From contig CAZCNS010000013.1 of the NCBI GenBank assembly GCA_964500205.1, forward strand, positions 62,001 to 126,000: 64,000 nt of DNA, in the 5' to 3' direction. Position numbers and translations under genes: made by a program. How positions within the stretch are numbered: position 1 is the first letter of the stretch; each line of letters begins with the position of its first letter. Shown here piece after piece: positions 55,196-62,923 of the stretch. The notes under the pieces were generated by a model, which did not search any database, was not told the DNA's origin, and was given only the letters and a program-made list of their open reading frames with translations. Source of the DNA: UBA10329 sp964500205. GTDB taxonomy: Bacteria; Bacteroidota; Bacteroidia; UBA10329.

Positions 55196-55449
55196 GACCT
55201 GATCTTCTCTTTGACCTCTTTGCTTGAGAAAGTGCGGCCTTCAGCCACATCCCTGAGACCCGCCTCAACCTCCTTTATGTAAGCCTCACGGTTCAGCGGC
55301 CTTCCGTCAACCGTGTGCGCCACAATGCGGTTCCGTTCGAACACATCGCCTATCTCCTTGAGAATGGTTGTGCTGTCTTCGGTCAGAAGCTGCTGCATGA
55401 GATGGAGCTTAAAGAGGTGTACATCCTCAATGGTCTGTGCTGTTTTCAT
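55180..55449 (-). CDS. Antitoxin of the 54911-55195 toxin
   Basis: 89 residues from the ATG at 55449 (MKTAQTIEDVHLF); a TTG seven codons earlier is possible. Helical and charged, with a central VDGRPLNREAYIKEVEAG and the terminal SSKEVKEKIRSWRTK that probably wraps the toxin. It lies 30 bases after the sufD stop. Confidence 0.8.
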   Translation of the reverse strand: MKTAQTIEDVHLFKLHLMQQLLTEDSTTILKEIGDVFERNRIVAHTVDGRPLNREAYIKEVEAGLRDVAEGRTFSSKEVKEKIRSWRTK

Positions 55450-55479
55450 GGCCTCAGTTGCTTTTATCAAAGTTACTCA

Positions 55480-56733
55480 TTACATCCCAGCCAGCTTCTG
55501 CTGCACCTTCTCCTCAAGCACCGCCCTCAACGCCTCGTCACTTACGCTGTCCAGCACCTCCGAGGCGAACGCAGTGAGCAGCAGCGCGATGGCCCCGTGG
55601 TGCGAAAGTCCCCGTGAGCGGAGGTAGAATACCGCGTCCTCATCCAGCTGGCCCGTGGTGCTGCCGTGGCTGCATTTCACGTCATCGGCATAGATCTCCA
55701 GCTCTGGCTTGGAGTTCATGGTGGCCGTGTCGCTCAACAGGATGTTCTTGTTCTGCTGGTAGGCGTTGGTCTTCTGCGCATCGCGATGCACATGCACCTT
55801 GCCGTTGAATACGCCCGTGGATTTCCCCGAAAGCAGCCCCTTGTAGGTCTCGTTGCTGAGGCAGTTCGGTACGAGGTGATCCACGATGGTGTGGTTGTCA
55901 AACAGGTCGGTGCCGTCCAGCATGTAGAAGCCGTTGAGGTCGCCTTGGGCGTTCTGCCCTGCAATGCGCACGTTGACATTGTTGCGCAGCAGCTTGCCCT
56001 GCAGCTGGACGGTGTTTGTCACGGACCGACCGTCACGTTCCACTTGAATTTCCGCAGTGTTCACCAGATTGCCATGAGGAAGCTCCTGCAGGATGCTCAT
56101 CTCCAGCGATGCATTCGCCCCGATGAATGCCTCGGTAACATGGTTCACCAGTGATTTCCCCGAGATTTCCTTCCCGTTGAAATGATGCACACATTTGAGG
56201 CCCGCCCCTTCTTCCAGCACGATGAGGATGCGAGGACTGAACAGCTCCCCTTCCTTCGTGCACACCTCGTGATCGATGAGCAGTGTGCCCTCTACCTGAG
56301 CATTCCTTTTCACATGGATGATGAGCGCATCAGTGAACAGCACCGTGTTCAGCGCAGCCAGTTCCTGCTTGGCGTGGATGCCGCTCTTGCCGATGTGGTT
56401 GAATAGGTCTCCCGCCTCTGCGAGGGTGGTGAAGGTCACGCCTTCGATGGTAGGCCACTCGCTGATGACATGGCCGTTGATGAATCGAACGGTCGGAGAA
56501 TCAGGGACGAGGGTCAAGGGACGAGGGACGAGGGATTTGCCCCCCGCCATAGGCGAAAGTCCATTGTCGAAGAGCCGCTTGATGTTGGTGTATTTCCAGT
56601 CTTCGTGGCGTTTGCTGGGGATGCCTTTTTCATGCAGCAGCGATGCAGCCTCCTCGCGGATGCCGAAAAGGCTGTCGGAGGGCATGGCCTCCAGAAGTTG
56701 TTGAGGAATCGAGTTACCTGTCAGTACTGTCAT
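55480..56733 (-). CDS. sufD: SufD Fe-S cluster assembly protein, with an in-frame repeat insertion
   Basis: 417 residues. SufD forms the SufBC2D scaffold with sufB and sufC; the beta-helix core runs from about 130 to 370 and ends with KCSHGSTTGQLDEDAVFYLRSRG-type sequence, including the conserved His. Near residues 66-79 the DNA is a GGGACGAGGGAC-type repeat (56502-56535) encoding SLVPRPLTLVPDS, which is not part of the family and keeps the frame. A 51-bp near-copy of codons 17-33 lies at 57641-57691, beyond the BRO-like gene. Confidence 0.94.
   Translation of the reverse strand: MTVLTGNSIPQQLLEAMPSDSLFGIREEAASLLHEKGIPSKRHEDWKYTNIKRLFDNGLSPMAGGKSLVPRPLTLVPDSPTVRFINGHVISEWPTIEGVTFTTLAEAGDLFNHIGKSGIHAKQELAALNTVLFTDALIIHVKRNAQVEGTLLIDHEVCTKEGELFSPRILIVLEEGAGLKCVHHFNGKEISGKSLVNHVTEAFIGANASLEMSILQELPHGNLVNTAEIQVERDGRSVTNTVQLQGKLLRNNVNVRIAGQNAQGDLNGFYMLDGTDLFDNHTIVDHLVPNCLSNETYKGLLSGKSTGVFNGKVHVHRDAQKTNAYQQNKNILLSDTATMNSKPELEIYADDVKCSHGSTTGQLDEDAVFYLRSRGLSHHGAIALLLTAFASEVLDSVSDEALRAVLEEKVQQKLAGM
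56502..56535. repeat. GGGACGAGGGAC-type repeat in frame inside sufD
   Basis: Units of AGGGACG, GGGTCA, AGGGACG, AGGGACG, like the intergenic repeats at 12442-12462 and 48483-48502. It lies in the N-terminal linker of SufD. Confidence 0.85.
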
Positions 56734-56767
56734 TTTTTATCTTATTTCAAAAAGCTCTGAGAGTTTT

Positions 56768-57604
56768 CTATGATTTCAGCGTCCCTTTGCCGCCTTGAAG
56801 GTTGTTGGCATTCAGCGCGGTCACCACCTTTTTGCCAGTCTTCTTCTCCAATTCCAGACGTGCCACTCTTGCCACATTTCCGCCCTGCTGCGAAACCTGC
56901 TTGTTCTCCTCAAAGGTCTCGGGGTTCTGCACCTCAGAGATGTCCTTTGTGGATGCCTCGGCCAGCATGTTCAGAATCAGCTCTGTATTGGTCATGTTGT
57001 CGCGGAGATTCTCCTTCTTCAATCCCTTCAGGGTCTTGTACTCCTTGGTGGTCTTCCCCGCCCAGGCTTTGGTGATGATGTCGGTGAGGGTGGCGAATTG
57101 TATCCCCTCCTTCATCCCCCGTTTTCTCCATTCGTCAGTCAGCTCCTTACGGATCTCGATGCTCTTCAACCGCTGGTTTATCCAGTTCTCGGAGTAGCCC
57201 AGTCTCAGGTACTGCTCCAATGCGCGGTCGATGGTGAGCTCGGGATCCTGCATCTCATCCAACCGTTCGTTGGCAAGCTGCGCCATCCAGAGTTTGAATG
57301 GCTCGGCCTTGGGTGATGGGATGGACTGGATCAGCCTGAATATCTGCTCAGTATCGGCCACATCGGTCATATATCTCTTGCCGTCTGAGGACATCATTTT
57401 CAGTTGTCCGATTTTTTCGGACAACTGACTTCCCTCCTTCATGAGCTTGTTTTTCAGGTCGTTCCAGTACTTCCGAGGACGGTCACTGTCCGTAAGAACA
57501 GCAATCACATCGATGATGGAGAAGAACCACGTCTCCTTGTCCGCATCCCAAACGGTACGGACTTTCCTCTCCTCAAAAACCTTTATAGCCTCGTGCTTGG
57601 TCAT
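56768..57604 (-). CDS. BRO-N domain/phage antirepressor-like protein
   Basis: 278 residues from the ATG at 57604 (MTKHEAIKVFEERKVRTVW). The first 110 residues match the BRO-N domain found in phage antirepressors and baculovirus BRO proteins: VWDADKETWFFSIIDVIAVL, DRPRKYWNDLKNKL and ADTEQIFRLIQSIPSPKAEPFKLWMAQ. The C-terminal half is helical and charged and resembles the DinD/antirepressor-like tail (IQFATLTDIITKAWAGKTTKEYKTLKGL). Such proteins are usually carried by phages or mobile elements. Here it sits between sufC and sufD with no other phage gene near it. Confidence 0.82.
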   Translation of the reverse strand: MTKHEAIKVFEERKVRTVWDADKETWFFSIIDVIAVLTDSDRPRKYWNDLKNKLMKEGSQLSEKIGQLKMMSSDGKRYMTDVADTEQIFRLIQSIPSPKAEPFKLWMAQLANERLDEMQDPELTIDRALEQYLRLGYSENWINQRLKSIEIRKELTDEWRKRGMKEGIQFATLTDIITKAWAGKTTKEYKTLKGLKKENLRDNMTNTELILNMLAEASTKDISEVQNPETFEENKQVSQQGGNVARVARLELEKKTGKKVVTALNANNLQGGKGTLKS

Positions 57605-57640
57605 TTCACGCCTCTTCCATTTCAATCTTTATTTTCTCGC

Positions 57641-57691
57641 GCAGCATCGATCCCGCCTCCTCGCGGATGCCGAAATGGCTGTCGGAGGGCA
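57641..57691 (-). repeat. 51-bp near-copy of the sufD 5' coding region
   Basis: Aligned to 56635-56685, 47 of 51 bases are identical. It reads on the minus strand as VPSDSHFGIREEAGSMLREK, against MPSDSLFGIREEAASLLHEK in SufD. A stop follows about ten codons later. The fragment lies just upstream of the BRO-like gene, so the gene is bracketed by two copies of this sufD segment. Confidence 0.9.
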
Positions 57692-57752
57692 CGGATGAAA
57701 TCAAGTCGAGGGAGAATATCCTGCACAGAATCGGTTGTCGGGTAAGCCATGA

Positions 57753-58043
57753 TTAGGGGGCTATTTCTAAACGTAACGTAAGTAGCATGGTAGGGATATA
57801 AGCTACAACGAGTACGATTTGAGTCCAAAGGATTAGTTGATAACGAAGCTTTTCCCTACCATCACTCTCATCTTTTATGACTTTCATGAAGTGTCGATAA
57901 TCGGAGAGCTTAGCAAAAAGGAGGTTATCAGAGGAAGATGGATATCCTTTCAATTCCAGCACTCTGACCATGCGCAGGTAGAGCACAATTCCGATGACCC
58001 CGAATATCAGAAAGATCACTATCGGGATTACTGGAACTTCCAT
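57753..58043 (-). CDS. Small two-helix membrane protein in the suf operon
   Basis: 96 residues from the ATG at 58043. Two hydrophobic segments (VIPIVIFLIFGVIGIVLYL and LILWTQIVLVVAYIPTMLL) bracket a charged loop (DESDGREKLRYQ). No family recognised. It begins 11 bases after the sufC stop, so it is probably transcribed with suf. Confidence 0.65.
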   Translation of the reverse strand: MEVPVIPIVIFLIFGVIGIVLYLRMVRVLELKGYPSSSDNLLFAKLSDYRHFMKVIKDESDGREKLRYQLILWTQIVLVVAYIPTMLLTLRLEIAP

Positions 58044-58054
58044 CAAATCATCGA

Positions 58055-58813
58055 TTAAACAGCCTCTTCCAGTTCCGCCTTTATCCAGTCGTACCCCTTC
58101 TCCTCCAGCTCCAACGCCAGCTCCTTTGTCCCTGATTTCACGATGCGGCCGTTGTAGAGCACATGCACGAAGTCCGGCACAATGTAGTCGAGCAGCCGCT
58201 GGTAGTGCGTGATGACGATGAAGGCCTTGTCCTTGCCACGGAGCTTGTTCACCCCGTTGGCAACGATGCGTAGCGCGTCAATGTCGAGGCCAGAGTCGGT
58301 CTCATCTAGGATGGACAACTTGGGGTCGAGCATCGCCATCTGAAAGATCTCGTTGCGCTTCTTCTCTCCGCCAGAGAAACCCTCGTTCACCGCACGGCCC
58401 GCAAGGTCAGCGGTCAGTTCCACCATTTCCTTCTTCTCTTTCATGTAAGCGAGAAAGGATTTTGCGTCCAGCTCCGGCAGTCCACGATGCTTGCGCACTT
58501 CAGTGAGCGCGGCACGTAGGAAGTTGGTGTTGCTCACCCCGGGGATTTCGATGGGGTACTGAAACGCAAGGAAAACACCTTCCCTTGCGCGTTCTTCTGG
58601 TGCCATTTCGAGCAGATCCTTTCCGTCCAGGTCAACGGTTCCTTGAGTGACCTCGAAGTTCTCGTTGCCCGCCAGCACTGAGGCCAACGTGCTCTTGCCC
58701 GAGCCGTTTGGGCCCATGATGGCGTGTACTTCCCCGGGGTTCACGGTGAGATTGAATCCTTTCAGGATGTTCTTCTCCTCTACCCGTGCATGTAAATTCT
58801 TAATTATCAACAT
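58055..58813 (-). CDS. sufC: SufC ATPase
   Basis: 252 residues. ABC-type ATPase of the SUF scaffold: Walker A MGPNGSGKSTLA near 36, signature NEGFSGGEKKRNE near 145, Walker B LSILDETDSGLD near 170 and the H-loop IVITHYQRLLDYI. It is missing nothing visible. Lies between sufB and the small membrane gene. Confidence 0.96.
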   Translation of the reverse strand: MLIIKNLHARVEEKNILKGFNLTVNPGEVHAIMGPNGSGKSTLASVLAGNENFEVTQGTVDLDGKDLLEMAPEERAREGVFLAFQYPIEIPGVSNTNFLRAALTEVRKHRGLPELDAKSFLAYMKEKKEMVELTADLAGRAVNEGFSGGEKKRNEIFQMAMLDPKLSILDETDSGLDIDALRIVANGVNKLRGKDKAFIVITHYQRLLDYIVPDFVHVLYNGRIVKSGTKELALELEEKGYDWIKAELEEAV

Positions 58814-58838
58814 TGGTTTCTGTTTGAATTTCTGATGG

Positions 58839-58947
58839 TTTCACGCAAAGGGCGCAAAGGGTTTCGCAAATAGCGCAAAGCCTTTTACTATCGGGTTATT
58901 TTTTTCTGTGCGTTCTCTGCGCTTTTCCTTTGTGTTCTCTGAGTGAA
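58839..58947. repeat. CGCAAAGG and CTCTGCG-type repeats between sufB and sufC
   Basis: TTTCACGCAAAGGGCGCAAAG (58839-58859) is followed by GTTTCGCAAATAGCGCAAAG (to 58880). A second block, CTGTGCGTTCTCTGCGCTTTTCC, and TTTGTGTTCTCTGAGTG occupy about 58906-58945. The first is the reverse complement, with one mismatch, of 12504-12524 in front of asnB. Confidence 0.85.
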
Positions 58948-58951
58948 AAAA

Positions 58952-60412
58952 TTATCCCACGCTACCTTCGAGACTCACCGCCAACAGCTTCTGCGCTTCC
59001 ACTGCGAATTCCATCGGTAGTTTGTTCAGCACCTCTTTGCAGTATCCGTTCACGATGAGTCCGATGGCCTGCTCTGTGTCGAGGCCGCGTTGGTTGCAGT
59101 AGAAGATCTGGTCTTCGCCCACCTTGCTGGTAGTGGCCTCGTGCTCCACTTTGGCTGTGCTGTTCTGCGTTTCGATGTAAGGAAAGGTGTGAGCTCCGCA
59201 CTGGTCGCCCAGCAGCAGCGAATCGCATTGCGAGAAATTTCGGGCATTGGTTGCGTTTCGGCCTATCCGCACGAGTCCTCGGTACGAGTTATTGCTCTTT
59301 CCCGCAGAGATTCCTTTACTGATGATGGTGCTTTTGGTGTTTTTTCCCAAGTGGATCATCTTGGTGCCCGTGTCGGCCTGTTGGAAGTTGTTGGTTACCG
59401 CTACCGAATAGAACTCCCCGATGCTGTTGTCACCTTTCAAAATGCAGCTCGGATACTTCCAGGTGATGGCCGAACCTGTTTCGACCTGCGTCCAGCTGAT
59501 CTTCGCGTAATCACCCGCGCAGATGCCACGTTTGGTGACGAAGTTGTAGATGCCGCCCTTACCGTTCTTATCGCCAGGGAACCAGTTCTGCACGGTTGAG
59601 TATTTGATCTCCGCGCCTTTCAGGGCCACCAGTTCCACCACTGCCGCGTGTAGCTGATTCTCATCGCGCTGAGGCGCGGTGCAGCCTTCGAGGTAGCTCA
59701 CATAGCTATCTTCATCTGCAATGACCAACGTCCGCTCAAACTGCCCCGTGTTCATGGCGTTGATGCGGAAATAGGTGCTCAGTTCCATCGGGCAGCGCAC
59801 ACCCTTGGGGATGTAGCAGAAAGACCCATCGCTGAACACGGCCGAATTCAAGGCAGCGTAGTAGTTGTCCGTCATCGGCACCACCGAGCCGAGGTACTCG
59901 CGCACCAGATCAGGGTGTTCCTGAACCGCCTCGCTGAAGGAGCAGAAAATGACGCCCTTCTCACGCAGGGTCTCACGGAAGGTGGTCTTTACTGATACGC
60001 TATCGAAAACCGCATCCACAGCCACGTTCGACCCTGCCACGTTGAGCAATCTTTTCTGTTCTTCTAATGAAATGCCCAGCTTCTCGAACGTGGCGAGCAT
60101 CTCCGGATCCACCTCATCGAGGCTGCTGATCTCTGGTTTCTTCTTCGGGGCTGAGTAGTAGATGATGTTCTGGAAATCGACCTTCGGATAGTGGATGTGG
60201 GCCCACTCAGGCTCTTCCATTGTGAGCCAGTGGCGGTAAGCCTTCAGCCGCCATTCGGTAAGCCATTCGGGTTCGTTCTTCTTGGCCGAGATGGCACGCA
60301 CGATCTCCTCATTGAGACCCATCGGCAGTTCATCTGCCTCGATGTCAATGCTCCAACCGTATTCGTATTCCTTCTCTGTGAACTCCTTGAGGAGCTGATT
60401 TTCTTCTGCCAT
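58952..60412 (-). CDS. sufB: SufB Fe-S cluster scaffold
   Basis: 486 residues. SufB is the core scaffold subunit. Family blocks are in order: EPEWLTEWRLKAYRHW near 50, SFCYIPKGVRCPMELSTYFR near 200, CTAPQRDENQLHAAVVELV near 245, ISKGISAGKSNNSYRGLV near 365, and AHTFPYIETQNSTAKVEHEA near 415 with the conserved Glu and neighbouring Cys. No intein. It begins 45 bases after sufA. Confidence 0.97.
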   Translation of the reverse strand: MAEENQLLKEFTEKEYEYGWSIDIEADELPMGLNEEIVRAISAKKNEPEWLTEWRLKAYRHWLTMEEPEWAHIHYPKVDFQNIIYYSAPKKKPEISSLDEVDPEMLATFEKLGISLEEQKRLLNVAGSNVAVDAVFDSVSVKTTFRETLREKGVIFCSFSEAVQEHPDLVREYLGSVVPMTDNYYAALNSAVFSDGSFCYIPKGVRCPMELSTYFRINAMNTGQFERTLVIADEDSYVSYLEGCTAPQRDENQLHAAVVELVALKGAEIKYSTVQNWFPGDKNGKGGIYNFVTKRGICAGDYAKISWTQVETGSAITWKYPSCILKGDNSIGEFYSVAVTNNFQQADTGTKMIHLGKNTKSTIISKGISAGKSNNSYRGLVRIGRNATNARNFSQCDSLLLGDQCGAHTFPYIETQNSTAKVEHEATTSKVGEDQIFYCNQRGLDTEQAIGLIVNGYCKEVLNKLPMEFAVEAQKLLAVSLEGSVG

Positions 60413-60457
60413 CTATCTGATGTTTAACTGACTCGGTGAAGGGGTCAATCTTTCTGA

Positions 60458-60787
60458 TTAAACCGCGAAGCTTTCCCCACATCCGCAGGTTCTGCTTGCA
60501 TTCGGGTTGATGAATACAAAGCCTTTTCCATTCAACCCACCGCTGTAATCCAACTCGGTGCCGATAAGGTAGAGGAAGCTCTTCTTGTCGACCACCACGC
60601 GGATGCCATTGTTCTCAAAGACTTTGTCATCCTCTTTGAGGTCGGTGTCGAAGGTCAGGTCGTAGCTTAGGCCCGAGCACCCACCGCCTTTCACTCCTAC
60701 ACGGATAAAAGCCTCTGCTGGTGTCTTACCGTCTTCCTCCATCAGGTTCACGGCCTTCTTTTTGGCGTTCTCTGTCACTGTTATCAT
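60458..60787 (-). CDS. sufA: A-type Fe-S carrier (SufA/IscA family)
   Basis: 109 residues. The three conserved cysteines are C37 (GGGCSGL), C101 and C103 (CGCG) near the C-terminus. It delivers clusters from the SUF scaffold to target proteins. It is the first gene of the operon, behind the dyad and promoter at 60810-60845. Confidence 0.93.
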   Translation of the reverse strand: MITVTENAKKKAVNLMEEDGKTPAEAFIRVGVKGGGCSGLSYDLTFDTDLKEDDKVFENNGIRVVVDKKSFLYLIGTELDYSGGLNGKGFVFINPNASRTCGCGESFAV

Positions 60788-60809
60788 GGCTCAGTGTCTC
60801 AACAGTTTT

Positions 60810-60830
60810 TATTTAGATTAGTTCTAAATA
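60810..60830. promoter_or_regulatory. Perfect dyad, likely operator of the suf operon
   Basis: Arms TATTTAGA (60810-60817) and TCTAAATA (60823-60830) flank a 5-base spacer. The site lies 7 bases downstream of the minus-strand -7 box, over the expected transcription start, and 22 bases before the sufA ATG. Shape and position fit repression by a dimeric regulator such as a Fur, IscR/Rrf2 or DtxR-like protein; which one is not known. Confidence 0.6.
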
Positions 60831-60837
60831 GCGGGCG

Positions 60838-60845
60838 CAAAAATA
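60838..60845 (-). promoter_or_regulatory. -7 promoter box of the suf operon
   Basis: TATTTTTG on the minus strand fits TAnnTTTG and precedes the dyad at 60810-60830. Confidence 0.55.
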
Positions 60846-60953
60846 CCACAATCAGGGTATATGGCAAGAATTTTAAGCCGACAGTGAATTCTTTCTTGAA
60901 CTCGTTTTACTTTTGATTTTCATCAATTCATCTTCTAATCAAATTTTCGGTTC

Positions 60954-61769
60954 ATGAAAAAATTCTACACGATTTGCATTTCCATGCTTGCCACTGTGCA
61001 ACTTTCCGTTGCCCAGACCCCTCTAACCACCGCTGCCGATTTCACGGTGACCACCATGGATGGAGAGGAGATTCACCTGTTTGACCTGCTTGATGACGGC
61101 AAACATGTGGTCATTGATTTCTTCGCATACTGGTGTGGCACTTGTGCTAACCTTGCGCCTCAGTTCAAGACTGCTTATCAGAACTTCGGGTGCAACTCGG
61201 GTGATGTGTTCTTTCTGAAAATTGAAGGAGATGGCACAGATGCTCAGACTGCTAACTTCATGGAGAATGTTGGCTCTGAGGGAAGTTCTCCCGTTGTCAG
61301 TGGCCTCGGGGGTGGAGGGCAGGCCGTGGATATCGCTTACGGTATATCCGCTTATCCTACGTTTGTGATGATTGCTCCGGATCGGTCCATCGTAAGTCAG
61401 GACATCTGGCCGTTCTCTGCCAGCATTGTGGCCAATGAACTAAGTGCGGTCGGCATTCAGCCCAAGAGCTGTGAGAGCGTGAACACCAGCATTGAGGAAG
61501 CTCCTGAGACCATGGCACTTGATGTGTTCCCCAATCCTGCTCAGAGCGAACTGAACATACGATTCACCCTCAGTACGTCAGAGCGTGTGCGCTTCGAGGT
61601 TTATGATGTGATGGGAGTGCTGGTAAGTTCGGTGCCTTTTGCTTCCTTCTCCACCGGTACTGGCATCTCCAGAGTATCGCTCGATGGTTTTGCCAGTGGT
61701 ACTTACTTTCTGCGGATGTTCAGTGATTCACAGACATTGGGAAGCACAAGGTTCGTGGTGGTCAGATAG
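60954..61769 (+). CDS. Secreted thioredoxin-fold protein with T9SS sorting domain
   Basis: 271 residues. Signal peptide (MKKFYTICISMLATVQLSVA, then QTPL). About 25-180 is a TlpA/thioredoxin-like domain with the redox CxxC in AYWCGTCANLAPQF near 61-64 and the cis-Pro in SAYPTFVMIAPD. Residues 195-271 form a T9SS type A sorting domain (LDVFPNPAQSELNIRF, VYDVMGVLVSS, LDGFASGTYFLRM). A thiol-redox enzyme exported to the surface or medium. A TACTTTTG box lies 38 bases upstream. Confidence 0.9.
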   Translation: MKKFYTICISMLATVQLSVAQTPLTTAADFTVTTMDGEEIHLFDLLDDGKHVVIDFFAYWCGTCANLAPQFKTAYQNFGCNSGDVFFLKIEGDGTDAQTANFMENVGSEGSSPVVSGLGGGGQAVDIAYGISAYPTFVMIAPDRSIVSQDIWPFSASIVANELSAVGIQPKSCESVNTSIEEAPETMALDVFPNPAQSELNIRFTLSTSERVRFEVYDVMGVLVSSVPFASFSTGTGISRVSLDGFASGTYFLRMFSDSQTLGSTRFVVVR

Positions 61770-61799
61770 TTTCTTGTTGACGGTGAGTGCGGTCAACAC

Positions 61800-61835
61800 A
61801 AAGGGCCGTGGGGAATTTCTCCCCACGGCCCTTTC
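61800..61835. terminator. Bidirectional terminator between the T9SS gene and mreB
   Basis: AAAGGGCCGTGGGG and CCCCACGGCCCTTT form a 14-bp stem with a short loop, suited to both converging genes. Confidence 0.93.
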
Positions 61836-61865
61836 TACATATTGCATATTGCAAAAAAATGCAGG

Positions 61866-62891
61866 CTACTTCATCAGGAAAGTGAACCTGTCCACGTTCT
61901 TCAGTGCAATGCCCGTGCCTCTTGCCACAGCGCGCAATGGATCCTCGGCAATGTGCACGGGTAGTTTTGTTTTCATGCTGATGCGCTTGTCGAGGCCACG
62001 GAGCATAGAACCTCCACCAGCAAGGTAGAGCCCTGTGCGGTAAATGTCTGCCGAAAGCTCAGGCGGGGTCATCTCCAGTGCGTTGAGGATAGCTGTCTCA
62101 ATCTTCGTGATGGACTTGTCAAGCGCATGGGCCACTTCCTGATAAGACACCGTGATCTCTTTGGGGATACCGGTCATGAGGTCACGTCCATGTACTGCAA
62201 GATCGGGCGGTGGGTTGTCCAGGTCGGTGATGGCGGCCCCAACCTCGATCTTGATGCGCTCGGCAGTGCGCTCACCGACAAGAATATTATGCTGTCTGCG
62301 CATGTAGTCCTCAATGTCGGCAGTGAAATCATCACCGGCCGTGCGGATGCTCCGGTCACAGACGATACCACCGAGCGCGATCACAGCGATTTCGCTGGTG
62401 CCGCCTCCAATGTCGATGATCATGTTGCCCATCGGCTCCTCCACGTCAATGCCGATGCCGATGGCAGCGGCCATGGGTTCTTGAATGAGGTATGGTTCAC
62501 GCGCACCAGCGTGCTCTGCGGAGTCGCGAACTGCTCTTTTTTCCACCTCAGTGATACCCGAAGGGATGCAGATGACCATGCGGATGTGCGGAGGGAAGAA
62601 GTGCCGCTTACCGGGGTTAATCATCTTGATCATCCCTTTTATCATCTGCTCTGCGGCCTCAAAGTCAGCGATAACGCCATCTTTCAGCGGACGTATGGTC
62701 TCGATGTTCTTGTGGGTCTTGCCATGCATTTGCTGGGCCTTCTTGCCGATGGCCACGATCTTGCCTGTCTGAATGTCCTTGGCGACAATACTCGGTTCAT
62801 CCACTACGACCTTGTCGTTGAAGATGATAAGGGTGTTTGCAGTACCCAGATCGATAGCGATGTCTTGGCGGAAGAAATTGAACAGACCCAT
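61866..62891 (-). CDS. mreB: Rod shape-determining protein MreB
   Basis: 341 residues from the ATG at 62891 (MGLFNFFRQDIAIDLGTAN). Actin-like ATPase that guides lateral cell-wall synthesis. Phosphate 1 motif DIAIDLGTANTL, IGIDVEEPMGNMIIDIGGGTSEIAVI (phosphate 2) and LAGGGSMLRGLDKRI (adenosine) are present. The promoter box is four bases before the ATG, and purH ends 32 bases upstream. No mreC or mreD follows inside the window; the convergent T9SS gene lies downstream. Confidence 0.96.
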   Translation of the reverse strand: MGLFNFFRQDIAIDLGTANTLIIFNDKVVVDEPSIVAKDIQTGKIVAIGKKAQQMHGKTHKNIETIRPLKDGVIADFEAAEQMIKGMIKMINPGKRHFFPPHIRMVICIPSGITEVEKRAVRDSAEHAGAREPYLIQEPMAAAIGIGIDVEEPMGNMIIDIGGGTSEIAVIALGGIVCDRSIRTAGDDFTADIEDYMRRQHNILVGERTAERIKIEVGAAITDLDNPPPDLAVHGRDLMTGIPKEITVSYQEVAHALDKSITKIETAILNALEMTPPELSADIYRTGLYLAGGGSMLRGLDKRISMKTKLPVHIAEDPLRAVARGTGIALKNVDRFTFLMK

Positions 62892-62895
62892 GGGA

Positions 62896-62903
62896 CGAAG
62901 GTA
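62896..62903 (-). promoter_or_regulatory. -7 promoter box of mreB, leaderless spacing
   Basis: TACCTTCG on the minus strand, four bases before the mreB ATG. Confidence 0.55.
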
Positions 62904-62923
62904 GCGAGTAGTTTGCTTGTCTG

